Shown piece after piece: positions 31,901-48,742 of a DNA stretch of 64,000 nucleotides. The notes under the pieces were generated by a model that was not told the DNA's origin, ran no database searches, and saw only the letters and a list, made by a program, of their open reading frames with translations. The DNA is taken from positions 11,626,920-11,690,919 of the forward strand of contig NC_133938.1 of assembly GCF_031877795.1 (NCBI RefSeq). The letters run 5' to 3'. Source of the stretch: Strix aluco. Lineage: Eukaryota > Chordata > Aves > Strigiformes > Strigidae. A program made the translations under genes and the position numbers. Every line of letters begins with the position of its first letter. The stretch's first letter is position 1.

Positions 31901-32979
31901 ATGCAAAATGAAGGCTGCAGGAGGAAGGATGCAGGGTGAAGGATGCAGGATGAAGGTTGATGGATGCAGAGTGTGGATTGCAGGATGCAGAATGAAGGCT
32001 GCAGGAAGCGGGTTGCGGGATTCGGGATGAAGGCTGTGGGATGCAAGATGTGAGCAGCAGGATGTGGGCTGGGGATAGCCAGGCACTGGCAACCACTTCC
32101 CCACTGCCTGGCATGTGGTCGGGGAGTTTTCACTGGGATTTCTCTTCTGGGTGGCCAAAATTTCAGCAGGGATGGGGATTTCCTCAGATAGCACTAGCAT
32201 TTGTGTCAGTCCTCAGCATGAAATGGGCAAGGAGGATCACACAGCCAGCCAGCTGCCAGGCAGGAGGTGCTGTGTAGGTGGGGGGCAGCCGAGGCAGCAG
32301 CTCTCCATCTCTGCTCCCCGCTTTGGGAGGAGGTGACAGGGACGCCAGGCGCTGTGAGGAGGGCTGGCTGGGCTGCCACCTGCCCTCTGGGATGCAGGTA
32401 GGTTGGAGATGTCAAAGAAAAGCACCAGTAAAGACAGGGTCAGAAAGGAGCTGAGCATGGGTGGCTGCCTCTGGGGCATGGGGTGACTGCAGTACCCCCA
32501 CACCCCAATGGCAGGAGCCCCAGCATGGGATTTAGCCTGGGACACTGCCTTGCCCTGCTGGCACCATGCCCGGGGACAGAGGGGGTCTGGGTGCACCCAG
32601 AGACCTTCCTTCCTTCCGAAAGGCAGCGGCTGTCCCAGGAGGGGGATGCACCCGGGCTCCCGCAGCTGTGAGAATGTGGGGGGAGCACTGCAAAAGCCGT
32701 GCGGGGTGCCTGGGGGCATGCAGAAGCCATGGCTGCCCCACCAACTGTCCGGGGCTCCCCACATCGCCCAGGGGCCCCAATACCACCCCCACACACACCC
32801 CAGCAGGACTCAGGGCCGTGGGAAAGCAACACGAAGCAGGCGCCGGGGGCTTCGGCATGGCTGGGGGGTGGCGGCCCCCCGGTCCCTCACCTGAACTGGG
32901 GGTTGTTGACCAGGGTGCGGAGGGCTGCAGTGAAGGTGGCCGCTTCGCCCTGCAGCCGCGCCGAGCAGGGTCCGGCCAT
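25952..32979 (-). CDS. BTBD19: BTB/POZ domain-containing protein 19 (8 exons)
   Basis: Exons in transcript order: 32979-32891, 30748-30511, 30079-30026, 28443-28384, 27084-27016, 26659-26528, 26356-26231, 26086-25952. All joins are GT/AG and in frame, giving 300 residues (human about 290). The BTB fold spans roughly residues 10-130: LVNNPQF, SDVTFVVG, KVFAHRCVLACRC, FLAVIEFLYTNSVTL and VLEVLTSSVEYGL. A BACK-like helical region follows (FHELSDVVLARVLRSDRLAVDELDLVQAVREWA). The basic tail RRGTQPRDHHRHLDPHAK matches the remembered human C-terminus. No Kelch repeats follow. BTB-BACK proteins often act as CUL3 adaptors, but no function is established for this one and I infer none. It is convergent with PTCH2, as in human. 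Confidence 0.93.
27085..28383 (-). other. BTBD19: BTBD19 intron 4
   Basis: Unique GC-rich sequence with one T-rich patch (TTTGTTTTGTTCTGGGG, about 27788). No exon, RNA gene or repeat is supportable. Confidence 0.4.
28444..30025 (-). other. BTBD19: BTBD19 intron 3
   Basis: No supportable exon. A short CATGGAACATGGAACATGGGG repeat lies near 28550. A block at about 29460-29500 (GGGTCACGCGATCAGCCCAGC, AATCACTCTGATGACGTGG) is CpG-containing and has a CRE-like half site, so it may be regulatory. Confidence 0.35.
31705..32075. repeat. Minisatellite in BTBD19 intron 1
   Basis: About 370 bases are built from short irregular variants of GGATGCAGG, GGCTGCAGGATG and GGATGAAGGCTG, giving an approximately 10-20-base diverged unit on the plus strand. 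Frames through it read as MQAAG…-type low-complexity peptides, which is a repeat artefact. Confidence 0.75.
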
Positions 32980-33015
32980 GGGCTGCCTTGGGGAGGGCGG
33001 TGGAGGAAGGCGGCG

Positions 33016-33180
33016 CAGGCAGGCGGGAGGCAGGCGGGAGGCAGGCGGGAGGCAGGCGGGAGGCAGGCGGGAGGCAGGCGGGAGGCAGGCAGGCAGGCAG
33101 GCAGGCCGGAGGCAGGCTGGAGACAGGCAGGCCGGAGGCAGGCAGGCAGGCAGGCAGGCGGCAGGCAGGCAGGCAGGAGG
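33016..33180. repeat. Minisatellite in BTBD19 5' UTR or promoter
   Basis: About six tandem copies of the 11-mer AGGCAGGCGGG are followed by AGGC tetramer runs with CCGGAGGCAGGC interruptions. The array begins 37 bases upstream of the BTBD19 ATG, so it lies in the 5' UTR or core promoter. On the BTBD19 strand it is CCCGCCTGCCT repeats. The proline-, alanine-, cysteine- and leucine-rich frames through it have no upstream ATG in frame with BTBD19. Confidence 0.85.
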
Positions 33181-35105
33181 CTGGCCGGCCTGGGGAGGCC
33201 GCGGGGAGGAGGCTGCCACGCCGTACGACAAGGCCCATTGCTAGGGAAACCTGGCAGGCAGAGCCAGGGCCAGGCAGCTGGGCAGGCAGCGGGAGGGAGA
33301 GAGGGGGCGGCGAGCGGTGAAGCCCACCCTTGCTGATGAGGGGGCTCTGGGCGTTTGCAGGCCTGCATCTCGGTTCAAGGGGCATCCTCACGACATGGCC
33401 CCAGCACCCCCGGCCCGGGAACCTGCCCCCCCGCCCTCGCCGGTGGCTGTGCTGCAGAGGAGTCCATGAGGGTGAAGAGAGGCAGGCAGCTGGGGTTTTG
33501 GAAAAGACAACACATGCACAGGTTAAATGCAGAAAGATCACCCCCACCTCCACATGCACAGGCCCCGTGGAAAGCCGCTGGGCAGGGCTGGGTCCCCAGC
33601 CCTGGCAGTGAAGCAAAGTTGAGCCCAGCAGGGAGATCTACCCTCCTGAAATGGCAAAAGCCTTCCCTCCTGCCGATGCTCGAGGCCAAAGCCCTGCCGC
33701 TCTCACATCTACTCAGGACACAAACGATCACAGGCAGAAAAAAAGCATAACGATCCTTGCCCAAGCCCAAACCAAGTGTGGTGCCAGAGGATGCCCCATC
33801 CCCTTTCTCCCAAGCCTGTCTGGCCCCAAGCAGCCCATGGATGGGGACGGAGGGAGGGTGCCCATGGAGGGACCCACCTTCGCTTGCTAGCAGCAGTGGG
33901 AGGGAAAGGGAGGAGTAGGGCCCACAGCCAACAGCAGCACCCCGAGGGAGCGGGGTCCAGCTGCCAGTGTGCTTGGCAGCACTAGTCAGCAGCAGGCTAT
34001 AAATACCTCTGACGGGAGATAGAAACACAAAAGCCGTCTCCACTTTCCTCAAATAGCTCAGCAGCCGGGCCAGACAAAGGCACATTGACGGGGTGGCTGT
34101 GGTGTACCAGCTGGGCTGGGCTCTGCCGGCAGAGAGAAACCCCACTGGGGATCAGGAGCCCCCAGCAAACCTGTCCTCAGGCCAGGGCATTGCAGCAACA
34201 GGGTCCCCCAGCACATGTCAGGGCTGCATGCGATGTGTGCCCACCTGCCCACACTCTCCCTTGATGCAGGGGGGGATAAGTACCCGAAGGATGCAAACCT
34301 TTGGGTAAAATCAAGCTGTTGGAGGTCCCAGCCCTGGTGCAGCTCATAGTTGGGGTGCAAAGCAGCAATAACAGTGGCTGTTCTTCACCTGCTGCTCTTC
34401 CTTTGCACATTCAGCACCAGCAAGCATTTTTGGGGGCTGGCAGGCAGCAGTCAAGGTTGGAGGGTATGTGCCTAGAACAACTGTGTCCCTGTGCTGGCAC
34501 AGCTGGAAATGCAGACAGGGCAGGAGTGAAAGGAGACGGGGCTGTCTAGGGACCAGGAAACAAGGAGTTACAGGAGCCGTGCCCCAGAGCAGCCCTGGAG
34601 AGCTGCAGTGTCATGTAGCAACACTCCACCTCCAGAAGCACAATGGGTTTGGCCCTGCTCACTGTGACTTGGGGGACCAAGGTTGGTCCTGGGCAGCCAG
34701 GAGCACAACATCGACTGGAGACAAGTCCCCTGGGTTTTCCCTGGCAGGGCAGGAGTGGGGCCAGTGGTAAGTGCGGGACCAGATGCAGGCAGGAGGGCTG
34801 GGGAGGCTGGAGGGGATGAAGTCACTCACCTGTGCCAGGGGAAAGGCTGGGGCTGTGAGAGCAGAGGGCTGGATGGGCTGTGCATGGCTGCACTGGATCA
34901 GCCCCTGCTGGCTGAGCCTGCTGGGGATGGAGGTGCTGGAGAAGGGAAGGCAGCTGCCACAGTTCCCCCAGCCCCTCAGGGAACTGCATGCCAGGAGGTG
35001 TGGGATTTGCAGGAGACAGGGAGAAGCAAAGGCAAGGCAGTGGGATAGAGAGCCTGGGGGACAACCCACCTTCCCATGACACTCAGAGCCACATCTCCTT
35101 TCCAG
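33181..35105. other. BTBD19-DYNLT4 intergenic region
   Basis: This is the divergent intergenic interval and probably holds the promoter and non-coding first exon(s) of DYNLT4. No coding exon is supportable. It is less GC-rich than the flanks. Confidence 0.4.
33998..34005 (+). promoter_or_regulatory. DYNLT4: Candidate TATA box for DYNLT4
   Basis: GGCTATAAATACCTC is a strong TATA-like element about 1.1 kb upstream of the DYNLT4 start. That start lies just after a splice acceptor, so an upstream non-coding exon is needed and this could drive it. No transcript evidence is available. Confidence 0.3.
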
Positions 35106-35114
35106 GTCACCCAT

Positions 35115-35795
35115 ATGGCCGAGCAGCCATCCCCAGAGATGGCCCTGCCAGCCCAGGTGATGGCTGTGGACAACACCGAAGCCCCTCTGCTCCGGGCCAC
35201 GCGCCGTGGGTCCCAGCCCCCAGGCCCGGCCCGAGGCACTGAGGAAGGCAAACCACCTCTCCTGCTCTCCCGCCGAAGCTCCATCCTCAGCACCCTCCCA
35301 GCACCCCTGGCCAGCCGCCGCAGCTCGCTTGGGGCAGCCCCAGGGGCCAGGCGCCCCTCCATTGGATGCCCCTGGATGCTCCACAGCCACGTGAGTTTCT
35401 CGGGGCTCCCCCTTTTCCAGCCTGTCCTCAAGACCCGCCTTCAAAACACTTACAGGATGCGGCCAGACAAAGGCTGCAAGTTCAACGCCGGGCGGGTGCA
35501 GCAGGTGCTGGAAGGGGCCCTGGCCAGTGCCCTGGGAACCACAGTCTACAGCCCCCAGGGCAGTGCCCTGCTAGCCCAGAGCCTGGTGGAGCTGCTGCAG
35601 AGCCAGGCAAAGGAGGTGGTGCCACCCCGCTACAAGCTGGTCTGCAACGTGCTGCTGGGGCAGCAGGGCCAGCAGAGCCTGCTGGTGGCCAGCCGGGCAC
35701 TGTGGGACCCTGAGAGTGACAGCTTTGCCTCTGCCACCTTCTCCAATGCCTCCCTCTTTGCTGTGGCCACAGTGCATGGGGTCTACTTTGAGTAG
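35115..35795 (+). CDS. DYNLT4: Dynein light chain Tctex-type 4
   Basis: The coding region is in one exon and gives 226 residues (human TCTEX1D4 about 221). A disordered basic N-terminus carries four RRxS motifs (about residues 30-33, 53-56, 68-71, 79-82), which are potential basophilic-kinase sites. The C-terminal Tctex1 fold is about 107-226: TYRMRPDKGCKFNAGRVQ, PPRYKLVCNVLLG, WDPESDSFASATF and SLFAVATVHGVYFE. Residues 92-95 read HVSF where the human protein has the PP1-binding RVSF. A CAG acceptor ends at 35105, ten bases before this ATG, so an untranslated upstream exon is likely. An in-frame ATG at 35076 lies before that acceptor and is not used in this model. The Tctex family binds dynein intermediate chain and cargo. 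The gene is divergent from BTBD19. Confidence 0.93.
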   Translation: MAEQPSPEMALPAQVMAVDNTEAPLLRATRRGSQPPGPARGTEEGKPPLLLSRRSSILSTLPAPLASRRSSLGAAPGARRPSIGCPWMLHSHVSFSGLPLFQPVLKTRLQNTYRMRPDKGCKFNAGRVQQVLEGALASALGTTVYSPQGSALLAQSLVELLQSQAKEVVPPRYKLVCNVLLGQQGQQSLLVASRALWDPESDSFASATFSNASLFAVATVHGVYFE

Positions 35796-35849
35796 CATCT
35801 GCCGCTCCCTCCACACAGCCTTGCAGAAGTGCAAGGGGAGAGCAGCTGA

Positions 35850-35855
35850 AATAAA
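35850..35855 (+). terminator. DYNLT4: DYNLT4 polyadenylation signal
   Basis: AATAAA lies 55 bases after the stop and is followed by a TG/T-rich stretch (GGTTTTGCTCCAGTTGTGTC). This gives a very short 3' UTR. Confidence 0.75.
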
Positions 35856-35879
35856 GAGGTTTTGCTCCAGTTGTGTCTC

Positions 35880-36640
35880 ATACTTGGAGTCTTTGGCCAT
35901 GGTGTGTGCAGGGAGCAAGGTATGGATGCATCTCAGTGCCCTGATGCTTACTACACCCCCCAGCCTGGGTTCCACCCCCCCTCCAAAGTTTCCACTACCA
36001 GAGTTTGCAAAAAGCTCCAAGCTGCAGCAAATAGAACCCAAAAGGCTGCATTAGCCTGGAGCAGGCAGCTGCCCAAGGCCATGCTACAGGGAGGAGCCTA
36101 GCCTGCTTCCCACAACACAAGCTGCTCACAAGGCAGATTGATTACACCAGCGCTGGGGAAGGAGGTGACAGATCACATTCAAAGCAAGATCATGGAGCAG
36201 ATTAAGTCCCTCCTCTTTCCTGGCTTCATTCCCAGCTCATATCCCATGATACCAGGTCTCAGTGCAAGGACCCAGGCAACCCACCCAGCCTCTGGGCCAC
36301 AGCCCCTGCCTTCTCCAGCTCAACAGAAGCATGACAGCAGCTGGGTTTGGTCCAAGTGCAGAGACACTTGGGAATGAGAGTTTGGCAGCAAGGAGAAGCT
36401 GAGGCAGCTCCAGGGCTCCACAAGCATCGGCAAGAGCTAACTCTGCCCTTCCTGCCACCCCCAGGAAAGGGAGTGGAGGTACCACATGGGCTCCTCACCC
36501 CCCTCCTGCCTCCCTGACCTTGTCCCCCAGCAATAGTCAGTGTCAAGAGGGGTCCTGCCTGGCAGGCAGAAGCAGCCCCAGAGCAAGGATGATGGGGAAG
36601 GTAAAACCCTTCTGTGACCCCAGCTTCAAGCAAAGCAGAC
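35880..36640. other. DYNLT4-PLK3 convergent intergenic gap
   Basis: Short interval between two convergent 3' ends. Nothing recognisable is seen in it. Confidence 0.5.
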
Positions 36641-36664
36641 AGTTTGCCCTTACACAAATAATTT

Positions 36665-36670
36665 TTTATT
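36665..36670 (-). terminator. PLK3: PLK3 polyadenylation signal
   Basis: TTTATT on the plus strand is AATAAA on the PLK3 strand. It lies about 835 bases beyond the PLK3 stop, giving a 3' UTR of about 0.85 kb. AT-rich sequence (ATAAATAATTCC, about 36720) lies just upstream of it in the transcript. Confidence 0.7.
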
Positions 36671-37503
36671 GAGGTGAGTCAGGGACGGGGGAGCTGCACA
36701 TGGACAGACCAACAGGAAAAATAAATAATTCCATATAAATAAGATACATAAATAGTCCCAACACAACAGAGACTGCCTTGAAACAAGTCCCAGCAAGACA
36801 AGGGCTTCTTCAGGCAAGCCCTTGCATCCCACCCCCCCCACCCTTTATCAAACCTCAAGTTGTACCAGACAATTCACAATTTGGGAGCAGAAAGGACACA
36901 GCTGGGCCCAGCACAGCCCCCTCCTTAGTGTAGCAGTTGTGGAGTGGCACACACCAGCCCACACAACCCCTGGCAGGGCAGGCAGCACCCTTCACCCCTG
37001 TCTACCCCTGGGAAGGAGTTTTTCCTACCCCACAGCAGCCAAGCCTTGAGGTCATGGCTGTGCCAGTCCTCTCCAGGCCATGGAGAGGATCTGTGCAACT
37101 GGTACATCACCTTGGGCAGGACAGCCCAAGCCCTCACTGCAGGCAGCTGCCAGCCAGGGCAGGCTGGAGCACCAGGCCACAGATGAGGCACAGCCAGCCT
37201 CAAACCTGGCTGCAGGGCACTCGCCCACCACCTCCCTGTGCCACCTCAGTCCACTCCACTAAGACCAGCACAACCAGAGCAGGAGCCACCAGTGGTAAGA
37301 CAGCAATTGCCCAGAGCCAGGGAACAGCAAGGATGTCCAGATCTGCTGCTGTAACCACATCCACATGTCTTAGTCCAAAGTCCAGCTGAGCACCAGGATA
37401 CAGGGTGCCCAGGCAGGCAGCCAGCACCACAACATACCTCCCATCCCGTGGGAGGGCAGGGGGAGACCTCTAACATCCAGAGAGGGTCCCCCAAGGTCCC
37501 ACA

Positions 37504-43961
<6,458 letters not shown>

Positions 43962-44175
43962 GGCGGGAAGGAGGAGAAGGAGGAGAAGGCGGCTCCGCGG
44001 GGCTGGGGCGGCTGCTCCTCCGCCACCGCCGGGCCCCGCACACGTGGCCCCGCCGCCGCGCGCTGCCGCCCCGGGAATCCCGCCGGCTTTATCAATGGGC
44101 GCGATGACGTCACCCGCAGAGCCCCGCCCCCGGGCGGCCCTGCGCTGCCCTTAAAGCGGCCGCAGCACGGGGAAA
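43962..44175 (-). promoter_or_regulatory. PLK3: PLK3 CpG-island promoter with CRE
   Basis: The palindromic full CRE TGACGTCA is at 44105-44112, about 145 bases upstream of the ATG. GGGGCGGGG (SP1-like) lies just beyond it at about 44120-44130. A GATAAAG (weak TATA-like) is at about 44090 on the PLK3 strand. The CpG-rich island extends into exon 1 and intron 1 (about 43560-44170). A CRE fits the immediate-early behaviour known for PLK3. Confidence 0.65.
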
Positions 44176-47100
44176 GGGGAGGAGGAAGGTGGGAGAGGGC
44201 GGCGGGGCCCCACAGACCCACCGGCCTCTCCTGTGCCGGGCGTCATCCGGGGGAGCCCGGCCACGGTCCTGCTGCCTCCACCGCACAGGGATCCCCATAC
44301 ACACACAGCAACCCCCCAGGTACCCCATGCTCCCTCCCCCAGACACAGAGACCCCCACTGACAGGGATCCCCCCCCAGACAACACCGAGACCCCACAGAC
44401 TCGCAGAGACCCCTCCTCAGTTGCCTCCCCTCTCTCCCAGGACACGCAGAGCCCCTAAATACACATCCCTGCAGCCACTCACAGGACGCCTCCCCCCACA
44501 GGAGTGATCAGCTTGTGTCACACAACCCCCTGGGGACTGGAGACCCCACACCTACACCCCATGGAAAGGCTGTGTCCAGGGTGGGATTTCAAAGCCCATG
44601 TGTTCACTTCAGGCCCTGGTGCCTCCATGCCAAACCTGGATGCAGGCAGACACCCCCCTGGACCCCTCACTCTGCCAGGGACCAGGGAGGAGGGTCACAG
44701 CCCACCCCAGATGGGCCACTGGGTATGCAGGGGACGGTGGAAGATGTAGGTGAGCTCCCCAGCCAGGCTGTCCCCTGGGTAGGTGCCCCTTGGCCACGCT
44801 TTGCTCCAGCCCAGCCCTGTGCCCCAGTGACCCTCAAACAGCCCTGAAAGGCCAGTCCCCTGCGGCTGCCCATGGTGGCCAGTACCAGAACTGGGGACCT
44901 GCACAACTACTGGGGACCTCCATCCTTGCCCCTCACGACCTGGGCACCCCATCCTGTGCTTCCCGGGGGGCTCTGGTGGTGTGGGGTGAGCCTGGCTGTG
45001 CTGGTGGCCGGGCATTGTGCCATAGCGGTGCTGCTCTCTAATGGCCATGAGGAAGACGTGTCTCTGTGTCACCCAAAACGTGTCACGGAAGGATGCAGGA
45101 CACCTCTCCCTCCCCACAGGTGTGGGATCTGGCGGGGGTGGCCACAAAACCCACGGCCCCCCAGGATCCTTGAGCAGCAGCATTGTGAGAGCCCCTCAAA
45201 AGCAGGTCCTGCTGCCCTTCCTCTGCTTCGTACTGCACACAGGGTGACTGTGCACATCCCTTGCCCTGTGCCTCAGTTTCCCCACTGTGCACTCCATCGC
45301 TGCTTCTCTGGGGCAGCTCAGGGCTCTGGTCACTCAATCTGCTCTGGAATATGCTGAGAGTTTTGCATGAGTACTCCCAGCCTAACAGCCCACGTGCTTC
45401 CCCTCCCCATGGAGGGTATCAACCCCCTTTTTTTGCTGCAGGAAAGCTGAGCAAACCTGCCTGCAGGGAGAGAGGAAATGAGCCGGATCCCTCTGCTTTT
45501 TACTCGAGTTTCCAGTTTTTGCAGAAGAAATATGTGCAAACCCACCACCCAGTACCAAACACGCTCCAGGAGCAGGCAGGGAGGCTGCTGCCCCTTGGGG
45601 GAATGCTACCTGTTTCCACCAGGGCCCCCGGGGCTCCCCGGGTTGTGGGTGGCGTCACGGGGCAGAGCTGATTTTCCGATGAAGGCCCCAGCTCGGGGCT
45701 GCGGGGAGCTCCCCGGGCAGAGCTGAGTCAGCGTCTGGAGGCATCGTGTGGGTGGAGGCACCCAGGGGTGCGGGGAGGCCCCAGGGGACCTGCCTGGGGG
45801 TGATGGGACAACCTGCGTGGGGCTTGCCCTGGGGTCCGCCCTGGGATCCCCCCCCCCGCAGAGGCACAGCGGGGACCAGCGAGGACTGAGAGCCGCCAGC
45901 TCTGCTCATGCTCCCTGCTGTCCTGGGGCAAGCCCTCAGGCTGGGTTTGGAGGCACAGAAGGACCCCACAGCCCACATCCCACCAGGGCTGGGACACCTC
46001 CTCTCTGAGAGACAGGGAGCCCTGGAGCAGCCCACCCTCCACCTGCAGCTTGGGTCCGCTGTGCAGAACATGGCAGCTGGGGGTTTTCCCATCACCGAGC
46101 TGGGGCGGTGGGAGGAAGCACGGTTTAACATCAACAGCCTGCCCGGCCTGGGGAAGGGGAGGCTCTGGGACCATCTCCTGGCTGCCTGCAGCTATTTAGA
46201 TGGAGTTACAGGAAAAGGGAGCCAGACTCTTTGGGGAGGTGTATAGCGGAACCAGGACAGGCACCCGGTGCAAGTTGCATCAAGGGAAATTCCATTTAGA
46301 TACTAGGAAACTTTTTTCCGCTGCGAGCGTGGTAAAATATTACAGGAGCCCAGAGAGGCTGTGGGATCTCTGTCCTCCATGATACTCAGACCTGGCCTGG
46401 TGCCCCCCCACGGTCCTCCCACTCTCACAGTATTTGGTGATGCTCAGCGGCACCAGGAGCAATGAAGCTGAACCCAGCTCGCCTCTGTGGCCGAGCTGCC
46501 TTCTTGGGGCGGCTGCATGATGTTGCTGTGTGCTCTGCATGCAGCGCCTGGGCAGCAAGAGCAACACCAGCCAAGCACCTGCATCTCCCCACAGTCCGGG
46601 ATGAAGGCGAGCTCCCCAGGATTGGGGTGACAGCTCTGACCCCCTTGGGAGAAGGGTTTTCCCCCCTCACTTGGCACTCTCACCGGTGAGCTCCTGAAAA
46701 GCACGGGGCTGCAGCCACCGTGGAGGAGGAGGAAGAGGGCGGCTGGTCCCTCGGGTGAGCTGGGGAAGGAAGCACCAGCACCAGCTCCAGCACCAACAGA
46801 GGCCAACCCACCCCAGGGCCTGGCTGGGAGTGTGCAGAGGGAAAGTTGCAAATCTTCAAAAAGCTGCCTGGAGGGAGAGATAAAAGGACCCGGATCCCTC
46901 CAGATGAAAGCAGCACTTGGATCTGGGGCTGTATGTAAAATGCTAGTGCTGGAAGGTACCCCTGGGAGGCAGGATCCGGCCCAGGTAGGCTCAGGGAACC
47001 CTCTGAAATCTCCTGCAACGGGGCTTTTGGCTCAGCTGCTGTCCCAGAGCAGGGGGAGTGGGGGAGGCTTTACCCCCCACAGGGTGTTAGCAGGCTCTGA

Positions 47101-48590
47101 CCCGTGGGTGCCAGCCTGGGGTTGTGTGACCCTGTCCAGGACACCCCGGAAGGCAACTCTTGTCCCCCCCAGGCCAGTCCACTGCTGGCACCTCCCTTCC
47201 CACAAGAGCCTGAACAGCCGTTTCCTGCATCCCACCCCAGCAGCCGGGATTTGGCTGGCCCTGCTTCCCTCCCCACTCCCTCCCATCCCATCCCTGCTTC
47301 CCAGCAGAAATCCCTGGCGCAGGGTTTGTTGCTGCAGCATTTGCTGCACAGCACAAGGAGCCAGCACTCCAAACCCGTAGCTCACAAGGCAATGCCCACA
47401 GCAGTGTGGGGGAGGTCCCACTGCCAGAAACTCAGCTGCTGTTGGGGTCTGTGGGTCTGGGAGAAACCCAAACAGGGCACATGGGACGTGGGTGATGGGC
47501 CTGGGCCAAGGGGAGCTGCTGCTCTCCCACTGGGGGCTGGAGCGTCCCTGAGCTGAGACGTGGGAGCAGCAGCTGAGGTGCCAGTTTTGAGCCACGAGTA
47601 AGGGGTGAGATCGAGGGAAGAAACTCTTGAAGCTTGGTGCCTTCTCAAACATCGCTGCATCCCTCAGGATAGCATGGGGGGCCCAAGGAAGCCTGAAACA
47701 ACCCAGGGCTTTTATTACTGGTGTGCTGAGCTTGCCAGTCCTCTGAGGCACCCCAGATATGCAGCGCACAGGGTGTCCCAGCACTCTGCACCCCAAGCCA
47801 GGCTGAAGAGTGGCCACCAGAGCCCTGCCCCGCTGTGGTCACCCCACTGGGCTGTACACACACTCAGGTCAGGTCCCATCTCATCCACCTCCCACCAGTA
47901 CCGAAGCAAAGTGCTGTCAGTACCACGCCATGTGCCTCAGTTTACCTTGTTCACACCGTGGTGAGAACACATGCACTTTCAGGGTAGGGAAACACAGCTC
48001 CCCTCTCCAGCGCTGCTTTTCCCATGATCTGTAGGGCTTGTGTCTGACTCTGCTCCTCCTTCCTGGTCCAGGACTTGTGCAGGATGGAAGGAAGTGGTAA
48101 GGGGTCCAGTGATGGGGAGAAGCTGGCCTCTTCGGTGCCCACCCTGCATCCTCTCCCCAGTGGGGCTGGGAGTTGCACTGTGCAGGTGGGGACCAGCCAG
48201 GCAGAGCCCTCTCCCAGTCCCAAGAAGGAGGGAAACAGCAGAGCCCAGCCTGGCCCCTCTCCAGGGACTTGGGGGGCTGATGCTAGAGTATGAGGGGGAC
48301 TGGAGGGACATAGGGCTTGTGGGGTGCCAGAGGAGAGTGGAGACTGGGGGAAGGTGAGAAGGGACATTACTTCTGAGGGATGGAGAGGGGAGGGATGGGG
48401 AGGAGATGGGCGGCTGTAGGGGCCATGGTTTATGGGGGGGGGGGGGGGGGAACGTGCAGAGGAAGGTGGACCAGAGGGCAGATTGACTGTAGGGGGCTGG
48501 GGACAAGCGTATTTCGGGGGGTTCCACTGCACAGTGCGGCTGGAGGGTCCATGACTGGTGGGAGCCCAACGCGGGAGGGGGCTGAAGGCA
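44176..48590. other. PLK3-LRR gene intergenic region
   Basis: This 4.4-kb divergent intergenic region has no supportable coding exon. Possible regulatory features are a T-MARE/AP-1-like GCTGAGTCAGC at about 45722 and two AT-richer patches at about 45470-45550 and 46190-46340. A pure 17-base G run lies at 48434-48450. Confidence 0.4.
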
Positions 48591-48742
48591 GACCATAGCC
48601 CGCGGACGGGGGCGCAGCGGCCGCGGGGCGAGGCGGGCCCGGGCCGGGGCGGGCGGGCTGCGGCGGGGCCGCCCCGGGGCGAGGCGGAGCCGGCGGCCGC
48701 GCCCGGCGGGGAGCGCGGCGGGGCGCGGAGCGGCCCCGGAGG
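48590..48742 (+). promoter_or_regulatory. CpG-rich promoter of the LRR receptor gene
   Basis: Dense CpG and GGGGCGAGGCGG / GGGGCGGGCGGG motifs run from about 48590 through exon 1 and into the intron (to about 48900). There is no TATA box. The start site is presumably within about 100 bases of the ATG. Confidence 0.5.

Noticed and set aside
32532-33368. Minus-strand frame with PACLPPACLPP-type repeats
   Set aside because: This is the translated AGGCAGGCGGG minisatellite in the BTBD19 5' region, not a protein gene.
35076-35114. Upstream in-frame ATG of DYNLT4 (MTLRATSPFQVTH)
   Set aside because: It is followed by a TTTCCAG acceptor ending at 35105 and reads as intron sequence. The ATG at 35115 gives the family-typical length.
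45908-46246. 112-codon plus-strand frame between PLK3 and the LRR gene
   Set aside because: No domain, no splice context, no start or polyadenylation signal tied to it, and the composition is what chance frames in this GC range give.
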